This document shows positions 56,831-64,000 of a stretch of 64,000 nucleotides of DNA, piece after piece. Numbering within the stretch: the first letter of the stretch is position 1; each line of letters opens with the position of its first letter. The translations under genes and the position numbers were made by a program. The stretch is from NCBI GenBank assembly GCA_963930645.1, contig OZ005657.1, positions 53,284,653-53,348,652 on the forward strand. Direction: 5' to 3'. Source of the DNA: Salticus scenicus. Lineage: Eukaryota > Arthropoda > Arachnida > Araneae > Salticidae. Below the pieces are notes generated by a model. That model searched no databases. It was not told where the DNA came from and saw only the letters and a program-made list of their open reading frames with translations.

Positions 56831-57616
56831 CTAAGGCTCAATGAGATGCCGACCAAGATGTTCAAACCTGTGAGCAGAAAAGGCCTCACAGTCACATAAA
56901 ATGTGCCGAGCAGTATCCTCTTCCAGACAACAACCATAACAAATGGGATCAGAACTGATACCCATAATGTTCAGATGTCTCTTAAGGGTACAGTGACCAG
57001 TAAGAAGGCCAATAACCTTCCTCAAATCATTCCTGTTAAGCTTTAAAAGCTCCTTATGACAAAGACCAGGATAGTCATGATTAAGCTTTTTTGCTTGCCT
57101 TTGACCATCAGAATTACACCATTGCCTATAGTGCTCCTTACCAAGGAGTTTGAAGACAGAAGCCTTAAAAGCAGTGGGAGGAATACCCAGAACAGGCTCA
57201 GGGCCACAAAAGAGTGTGCTGGAACCAGACTTCGCCAACTCATTACCAGGTATACCCATATGACCAGATATCCAATGAAGACTAACTTTATTATAGGAAG
57301 AAAGCTCACAAAGTATTTTGTAGCACTCCTGTATGAGAAGAGAAGTGGACTTACACCTCACCAGCAAAAGGAGAGCCACTTGACTGCCAGAACAGGTATG
57401 GATGATTAAATTATGATAACCCCTGTCTAAGCACACCTTACAGCATAAGATGATAGCAAAGATTTCAGCTTGGAAAACTGTGGCAAAGTTTCCTAGAGGG
57501 AAAGAAAGCTGAATTTCATCCCTAGGACAGTAAACACCTGCCCCAGAATGAGAACCAAGCTTAGAGCCATCAGTATACCAAACCAAACAGTTGCCATTAA
57601 GCCAACTAGGAGACAT
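56831..57616 (-). pseudogene. LINE RNase H and C-terminal domain
   Basis: 261 open codons. Near the N-terminus VWYTDGSKLGSHSGAGVY (catalytic D), then FQAEIFAI (E, about residue 50), then a position where D is expected but GSQVALLLL is read, so one catalytic residue (usually DSQ/DSQAAL) is replaced by G. HWISGHMGIPGNELA (about 115-130) carries the last RNase H motif. The tail CYGCCLEEDTARHILCDC is a CCHC-like motif. The frame is open but separated from the RT by frameshifts. Confidence 0.75.
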
Positions 57617-57661
57617 AAGTCAATCCTCCCTGGAAGGGAAAAAGATCTTAAAAGGCGTATT

Positions 57662-57934
57662 TCATAACCATGTAGTCACTAGGCATAATGGAAGAAGGAA
57701 GATCAGCAACAAATGAATTGAGGGAACCCCAAGACGGATGTCTAGAACCTTCCGCAAGCCCAGACACATGAAACGCTTCATACAGGTTAAAGCCTCAGCT
57801 TCAGTACGCAAATGAAGCGGAATAAGTCTAAGCAAACACTCCAGGGCAGCAGTTGGAGTGGTCTTAATGCAGCCTGAAAGAGCAACACAGACCATCCTTT
57901 GCAACCTATTAAAGCTAGTTCTAACAGTAGTCAA
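57662..57934 (-). pseudogene. LINE region between RT and RNase H
   Basis: Reads RTSFNRLQRMVCVALSG and TTPTAALECLLRLIPLHLR. The 'LQR...I.GA..TTPT.AL..L..I.PL' pattern is the standard connection between RT thumb and RNase H in R1/jockey-type LINEs. It is frameshifted from both neighbours. Confidence 0.7.
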
Positions 57935-58112
57935 CCTGTCAACCTAGTCCGAGACCACCAGACAATACAGTCATAGCTGATGATAGGACAGATAATCATG
58001 GAGTAGATCCAATGGACAGCCCTGGGACATAAACCCCAGGTACTTCCAATGGAACTCTTACATGCCCAAAAAACCTTCCTTTATGTCCTTACGTAAGAAA
58101 TACTCAATATGC

Positions 58113-59243
58113 TTACTCCAACTTAGTGTCAAAGAATACACCCAAGGACTTGACCTTATTAGAAGGCAACAGCCTATTACCCAGGAAGTAGACATCACCA
58201 AGATTTAGATATTTTCTCCTAGAAAAAGGAACAAGGCTTACCTTAGATGGATTAACAGATAAGCCCGAATTAGAGTACTGACGTGGAACACACTGAAGAG
58301 CACCATTCATAACATCAGAGACAGAGTTACCAAACTTGCCCCTGACAACAATAGCCACATCATCAGCATAACCAACACATGGAATACCAAGGTTGGCAAA
58401 ATGGACTAACAAAGAGTCGACAGCAGTGCACCACAGAATAGGAGAGAGCACTCCCCCTTGTGGACAACCAGAGCTAGCATGAACCTTCATGCAAGTATCC
58501 ATAAAAGAGGCACAAACATACCTAGAGGATAGCAAATTAGCAATCCATCTGGTAATAATAGGATTAGCGCTCTTGAGTCAAGAGCACGAATGATAGTGTC
58601 AAAAGGGACCTTATAAAACGCCCTTTCAATATCAAGAAAAGCAACAAGGGCAATTTCTTTATCATTAATGCACTTTTCCAAAAGAAAGGAAAGTTCATAC
58701 AATGCAGTATTAGTAGATCCTTACAGGTTGATAAGCATGCTGTGAGGAAGACAGTAGCCTATCAACAGTAACAGAATCCCTAAGGTATCTGTCAACAAGC
58801 TTCTCCATTCCTTTCAACAAAAAAGAAGAGAGGCTAATAGGTCTAAAGGAGGCATCAAAGTAGTTATCCTTCCCAGGTTTAGGAATGAAAATCACCCAAG
58901 TATTTCTCCAAGACTGAGGTATATACCCATAAGCAATGCAAGAACAAAAAATTCTGCAAAGAATCAGGACAAAAAAATTAATATCTTTGATAAGAAGCAC
59001 AGGAATAATGCCATCCATCCCCGGCGACGTAAAAGATTCAAAAGACTTAATAGCCCAGATGACCTTATCATGGGTAACCACCAGTTTAGCAGCTTCCCAA
59101 TTGTTCTTACCACAAGTATGTGAAGAGAGAGAGCTATGGCTATCACAATCAGTAGCACCAGAGCCAGGAAAATGAACTCTCAGCAGTTCAGCTAGTCTCT
59201 TCACTTGACTCACTGTATCTACCAATAGGAAGTCGAATAGCAT
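58113..59243 (-). pseudogene. LINE reverse transcriptase
   Basis: Spread over frames: IPKPGKDNYFDASFRPISL (RT motif 1-2, about 58890-58830), VAFLDIERAFYKVPFD (motif A, catalytic D, about 58640), SGCPQGGVLSPILW (motif B, about 58460), GYADDVAIVV (motif C, YADD, about 58360) and PSKVSLVPFSRR (motif D/E). All catalytic motifs are visible, but stops/frameshifts near 58705 and 58540 break the ORF. Confidence 0.8.
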
Positions 59244-59444
59244 CGAGACTAGAATTATAGTCTGGTCAAAATTTTTGCCACCTTACCATTGGCCGAAATA
59301 TCATTAATGCCATCAGACTGTTAAGAACGTTGCTTAGCAGCCCTAATAACCTTATTGTAGGTAGTGAGGGCATCCTGATAGGCCTGCCACTCATCAGACT
59401 TCTTAGCTCTATTAAAGAGCTTCCTACATTTCTTATGTAAAGAA

Positions 59445-60262
59445 CTAAGCTCGTAAGACACCAGGAACATGCCTTGGAGAGCTAGTGATCGTAAGCTTAC
59501 AGCTACTATGATAAGAATTGAGAATGATCTGTTGTAACTGGTCAACAGCCAACTCGATATCATGAGTAGAGTTGAATTTAAGAGACAAGGTAGAAAATCC
59601 TCTTCTGAGAAGCTCTTCAAAAGAACCCCAGTCAGTAGACCTTGGATTCCTCCTTTCTACCTTTACATGGCCTTTAACTGAAAAAGTGATCAGTTGGTGA
59701 TCAGAAGCAGTAACTGCATCAGAAACCTTCCAATCAGAAATGTACTGTAAGCATAAAGAGTTACACAGAGTCAGATCAATAACCTCTCTTCTATTAACAG
59801 TAACAAAAGTAGGTTCATTACCTCTGTTAAGGTTACACAAGCTGTAAAATAATATGTGATCTATCAGCACATCCCCACACTTGTTGCAATCACTACTTCC
59901 CCACAAAGTGTGGTGAGCATTTGCATCACAACCAAAGATGAGCCTAAAACCTGAACAACAATAACTGAAAATAGCCTTAGCCAAATCAATCCAAGGGTCT
60001 GTCTCCTCATAAGGAAGATAGGCAGAAACAAATAGAAAATCAGCATTAGTAACCCTGACCTTCTGTTTAACCTTAACCACAACTAGATCCTTATTCAGAA
60101 TGTTGACAAGGTTAAGGGCATTAAGTTCAGACCTAGCAATAATTCAAGCCCTGGGCATATCACAGATGTCATAGAAAATATTGAAACCTTTAGTGCTAAG
60201 ACCAATAACTTTACCATCATGGGTCCAAGGCTCCTTAATAAGAGCAATATCAAAGCTCGATC
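59445..60262 (-). pseudogene. LINE apurinic-like endonuclease
   Basis: Starts near SSFDIALIKEPWTHDGKVIG (60262-60205; the (Q/K)EPW motif with catalytic E) and, after an in-frame stop near 60140, runs through VSAYLPYEETDPW, FGCDANAHHTLWGS (D and N), VIDLTLCNS and AVTASDHQLITF (SDH), the conserved endonuclease series. The following linker (59321-59620) leads toward the RT. Confidence 0.78.
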
Positions 60263-61031
60263 CTGCAGAGAACTACAACACTCCGTAGATTTCAGCTCTG
60301 AAATGCTGAAGACGTCTCATAAATGAGCTAGGGTCTGAGAAGGCGACCTTAACAGGCTTGGGCAATTTATCTGCATTCAGAACCCTGAGCAACAAATCAC
60401 CCAAAACTTTCTTGTCAAAGTTGCACCTGATCCATTCCAGAGTAGCCACATTACCACATTGCAGAATCAAAGCTCCCTTGACCAAGTTATTGCCGAGAAT
60501 TTCAGGCAGACTGTCTCCAAAAGGAATAGAGTCAATCAGCACCAAACTCTCACGCTGAATACTGTCAGAATCATCCAGAGACAACTTATCAGAAGGAAAA
60601 TCCCTCTTAACAATGGCTATGCTGGTTGTCTTGACAGCATGAGCAAAGGAGCAAGGTTGGTCGTCCTTCCAAAGTTGAACATCCTTCCCAGTTCCAACCT
60701 CCCTCCGAGGTTGGACCTCCTTCCTTAACATCTTCTGTGTCACCTGTACAGTAGGGGATGGTGTAGAACCAGCAGGCCGAGGCCTTTTAGTACCACCTCC
60801 GCTACCACCAGCAGCTGAACGAGACAACTGTCTCTTCTTCTGGCTTTAAGTCAGAACCTGAACGCAAGGCAAACCCTCATCCGTGGGTTGCTGGTCGGAA
60901 CCAGCCACTCCACCACTCCCTCCACCACATGTATTACAGTCGACTCTGTCTAATCCGCGATTCTCTATCATCCGCGCTTGATTTTCGAATGTAAACAAAT
61001 GTAAAAAGACATATTGGTTGGTTGGCTTAAC

Positions 61032-61482
61032 CATGGACGTCGGCAAATAGGGGCAAGGGGGGGCACTTGCCCCCTCCTGAAAAAGTCTAATAAATAAATA
61101 ATTATTTTAAAAAATTACAATTAAAGCTGTGTCATCAAAATTCGAATAAAATTTATGTCACAGAGCCAATTAGAGTCAAAGCAACCAGACTTGCATTTAT
61201 AGGTTGTCTCTAACTTTTCCCTGCAAACAGATTTTAAATCGACTCGACAGTACATTTTCCGGATTAGTGTTGGTTTAGAATAAGTTGTATAATTTCTGTA
61301 TGTAAAATGTTGTAGCTTAAATTTCATGTATAAAAAATTGTTGTAGCAAATGCTTACACACTGGCTTACTTAATCACCTCAATCAACTAATCATTTGAAT
61401 CTAATTGAATTTGTAAAAACATGCTGAAATTTTGCAATTTGAAGTTTGCCCCCTCCTGAAAAATTTTCTGGCGACGCCACTG
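61032..61482. mobile_element. MITE with 8-bp target duplication inside the Tigger
   Basis: Ends CATGGACGTCGGC and the complement of CAGTGGCGTCGCC, flanked by GGCTTAAC (61024-61031, 61483-61490). Inside each end is a block of 'TTGCCCCCTCCTGAAAAA'. The 8-bp duplication suggests hAT. Confidence 0.85.
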
Positions 61483-61743
61483 GGCTTAACGTTCTACTTG
61501 GCGGAAATCAATCTCGGCACGGCAAACAACGTCATATTTTGGTGCGTTCGCAAATGACGTCACGTTTGCGATGTTGTAAAGTAGAACCCTGACAAAATAA
61601 AAGTTAAGCATCAAACTCCATGGCACCGATGGTGAAAAAAATTAGGTAATAACTGTAACTGAATGAATGTTTATAAAATAAATCGCGATCGTGCTCGAAT
61701 CTCATCTTTCTTTGTATGTTCTTGTAATAGAATTAATATTAAA

Positions 61744-63407
61744 ATGAAGCGCAGTTTTGATGGAAAAGTCAAGAGACAGCATATTTCGCTTACGATTCTA
61801 CAAAAAGTAGAAATTATTCGCAACCTTGAGTCTGGTTCCACAGCAAAGCTCCTGGCAACAGAATTTGGCATAGCTCAAAGAACTGTGTACGACATAAAGG
61901 CCAACAAAGAAAAAATATTAAAATATTATGCCACAAGTGATTCTAATGCCGGGATTTCAGATAGAAGAAGTATTCGTACAGCAAAATCGGAGAATCTGGA
62001 TGCAGTGCTGTTTGAATGGTTCAAACAAAGAAGGAGCGAGGGGGTCCCTTTAACTGGACCATTTTTACGGGAGAAAGTGAAGGAATTGCACAGGCAATTA
62101 AATATAGAGGAAGCTTGCAACTATTCTTCTGGGTGGCTGACTTCTTTCAAGCAGCGCAACAGAATTCGATATTTAAAAACATGCGGTGAAAAATTATCTG
62201 CTGATGACGATGCTGCCGAAAATTTTGTGGATTATTTTTCAGATTTTGTTAAGGAAGAAGGTTTGACGCCTGATCAAATCTACAACGCAGACGAAACTGG
62301 ACTTTTTTTGGCGCTGTCTTCCGAGAGAAAGTCTTGTATGCGCTAACGAGAAAAAAACATCCGGATTTAAAGAAGCCAAAGAGAGGGTGACAGTTTTGGT
62401 CTGCAGTAATGCTGCAGGCACTCATAAATGCAAACTATTGGTGATATCTAAATCTAAAAATCCATGACCGTTAAAAGATTTACAAAAAAATGGAAAACTG
62501 CCAGTAATTTACCAGGGAAATAAAAAGGCATGGATCACTAAAGAATTAATGTCTTAGTGGTTTGAAAATTATTTTGTTAAGGAAGCATGCAAACACTGCA
62601 AAAAAGTAGGGCTGGCAGAAGATTGCAAGATAGGGCTAATCCTGGATAATTGTTCAGCCCATCCACAGGATTTGCAGAAGGATAATGTAACTACATTGTT
62701 TTTGCCCCCTAACACAACTTCTCTGATCCAGCCAATGGATCAGGGAATCATCCGCAGCTTAAAGTCTCATTACAGGGTTGAATTTTTGTGAAAAATGATT
62801 GCCTTAAATCCTTCAGATTTAAGCGAGTACAAAAAAAATTTCAACATCAAAGATTGTGTTTTTCTCTTGGCTCAGTCATGGGATGCTTTGCAAAATGAGA
62901 CACTCATGAATTGTTAGCATAAACTTTGGCCGGCATCTTTATTCATCGACGCTGATAATGACCAACATTTCAATTTTGATGGATTTCATACAAACCATCT
63001 AAAAGAAAAATCTGCAGAATTGATGATCTATGCAAAATCCAGATTAAATAGCTTACCCGAATTTTTGAGAGGAGGAGGATGTGGTAACACAGTGGCTTTG
63101 TGAAGACGAGCCAGCTGAAATTGAATGTGTTACTGATCAAGAAATAATAGGTAGTGTTATCAAACCAATCGAAGTTGATTCAGAAGATACTGAATCTGAT
63201 AATGAAGGGGATGAGGGTATAAAAATAACTTATGAAGAGGGGTTAAAACTAGGATACAAATATCTGGCTTTTCTGCAGAAGCAGAATTGCATTTCGGAAC
63301 AAGAAATAATGACAATAAATAGGATCCAAAAGAAACTGATTGATAATAAGCCAAAACTTAAACAAACTTCTCTTCTATCTATGTTTAAGAAATTAAACAA
63401 TGCATGA
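61744..63407 (+). pseudogene. Tigger transposase, degenerate
   Basis: The N-terminus MKRSFDGKVKRQHISLTILQ opens a CENP-B-type HTH (KVEIIRNLESG..LATEFGIAQRTVYDI), then a second HTH (WFKQRRSEGVPLTGPFLREK) and the first catalytic aspartate in YNADETGLF (about 62285). A frameshift at about 62310 and stops near 62466, 62557, 62790 and 62917 (several at expected W codons) follow. The rest is readable: LILDNCSAHP (second D), FLPPNTTSLIQPMDQGIIRS (third D) and an acidic C-terminus with a KQTSLLSMFKKL end (63081-63407). The gene is inactive but fairly recent, since almost the whole length is alignable. Confidence 0.9.
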
Positions 63408-63713
63408 AAGCATTTGTATATTTACCTTTTTTTATTTTGCATTTGTATATTGTGTATTAAGCTACTTTTGCAATAAAATTTAAATTTAAATTCTTTTTTA
63501 AATAATATATGCTAATTTATGATCAGATTTAAAGAGAAAAAAAATGTAAACAAAACAATGATCTATAATCCGCCAAGCCTTCAAAAACAAGGTTGGTGGA
63601 TTAGACAGAGTCGACTGTACTGGTAATGACCAAACCAGAGTCAGCATCCTGAACCTTGTACTTAGACCAAGCTGAAACCGTAGTACCAGTTACACCCGAA
63701 GGTAAACCAGTAG

Positions 63714-63883
63714 CAGTGTTGCCAGACTTGGGGACTTTTTTATTCAACTACCGCCAATAATTTTGAGAAGTAAAATTTGACATACATAATAGACGAATAA
63801 TCTTCAATGTGATTAGGCAACTGTTGCTATAAAAATTTAATGGTGGATGTTGAATATAAAAGTCCCCAAATCTGGCAACACTG
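63714..63883. mobile_element. 170-bp MITE with 8-bp target duplication
   Basis: Ends CAGTGTTGCCAGACTTGGGG and the complement of CAGTGTTGCCAGATTTGGGG, flanked by ACCAGTAG (63706-63713, 63884-63891). hAT-type signature. Inserted in LINE ORF1. Confidence 0.92.
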
Positions 63884-64000
63884 ACCAGTAGTCATGGTAG
63901 CATTTGCACTAGTTACACCCAAGGGTAAACCAGATGCCGGAGACTGTAACAAATTTTTCGAACAGGACCCTCTGCCTAAGTCCTGAATGCACCCCTTTTT

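Larger units (their letters stand above)
60937..63617 (+). mobile_element. Tigger (pogo) transposon (2.68 kb), dead
   Basis: Ends CAGTCGACTCTGTCTAATCC on both strands, flanked by TA (60935-60936, 63618-63619). Carries a degenerate CENP-B-like transposase and a MITE at 61032-61482. Inserted in the LINE's ORF1. Confidence 0.93.
56825..64000 (-). mobile_element. LINE with APE, RT and RNase H (R1/LOA-like), 5' end beyond the window
   Basis: A long minus-strand non-LTR element with domain order gag-like ORF1, apurinic endonuclease, reverse transcriptase, RNase H and C-terminal CCHC-like motif. An RNase H domain in a jockey/R1-like LINE suggests the LOA/R1/I range (inference). The 3' end lies a few bases past the RNase H ORF stop, abutting the Pao remnant, with no poly-A. 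ORF1 is interrupted by a Tigger (60937-63617) and a MITE (63714-63883). Confidence 0.8.
60273..64000 (-). pseudogene. LINE ORF1 (gag-like), interrupted by two elements
   Basis: The 3' part (60273-60840) reads S/G/K/R-rich sequence (SAAGGSGGGTKRPRPAG) then a folded-looking stretch (GALILQCGNVATLEWIRCNF ..FMRRLQHFRAEIYGVL) like the nucleic-acid-binding segment of jockey/R1-type ORF1 proteins. Upstream pieces at 60840-60934, 63620-63712 and 63884-64000 continue the same frame once the Tigger and the MITE, each with one target-duplication copy, are subtracted. An in-frame stop occurs near 60846. The N-terminus is beyond the window. Confidence 0.65.

Noticed and set aside
53400..64000. Further SARNP exons in this window
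   Set aside because: No plus-strand open stretch with a KRAERF-like motif and flanking AG/GT was found; the region is mostly minus-strand retroelements.

Overview
The window is AT-rich, intron- and transposon-dominated animal DNA. GT-AG introns of 9-11 kb, two Helitron families, Tc1/mariner, pogo/Tigger, hAT, piggyBac-type, BEL/Pao, Penelope-like and RNase H-bearing LINE remnants point to an arthropod. An arachnid such as a spider is my guess from the element mix; nothing in the sequence proves it. No bacterial genes, CRISPR array, rRNA or tRNA were found.

One host gene is supported: a SARNP/THO1/CIP29-like gene on the + strand. A small GC-richer promoter/5'UTR at about 11.23-11.57 kb is followed by six coding exons (11566-11628, 30925-31027, 42443-42828, 46793-46860, 50948-50999, 53328-53399). 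They join in frame to 248 codons: a SAP domain, an acidic middle and two copies of the R-A-E-(R/K)-F repeat. The 3' exons must lie beyond the window, so the gene spans more than 52 kb.

Almost everything else is mobile DNA, much of it with boundaries visible as terminal inverted repeats plus target duplications. Upstream of the gene, 469-4532 is an apparently intact DNA transposon with an uninterrupted 683-codon transposase and eight 14-bp palindromic subterminal sites; then come a Helitron, a 150-bp tandem array and a dispersed satellite-like repeat carrying a dead mariner. Intron 1 holds a hAT (12111-14560), a large foldback, a TA-flanked element (16820-17675) and a four-level nest at about 20.0-27.1 kb: a dead relative of the 469-4532 transposase, split by a piggyBac-type MITE, split by a pogo-type element, split by another element with palindromic subterminal sites. 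A further pogo-type element (27124-29012) and two foldback insertions follow. Intron 2 holds Penelope and LINE scraps, a solo LTR inserted in a known repeat, and a 3.3-kb degenerate tandem array. Introns 3-6 hold a Tc1 element ending 43 bp before exon 4, a hAT with a Helitron inside, a MITE, a BEL/Pao remnant, and a long minus-strand LINE whose first ORF is interrupted by a Tigger (itself carrying a MITE) and another MITE.

Most interesting: (i) the intact element at 469-4532 and the recurrent design of family-specific palindromic site arrays in unrelated-looking elements; (ii) three foldback insertions of the same layout (direct repeat, palindrome, about 35-nt tail, direct repeat), one containing a hammerhead-ribozyme-like core; (iii) the nest, whose order can be read base by base.
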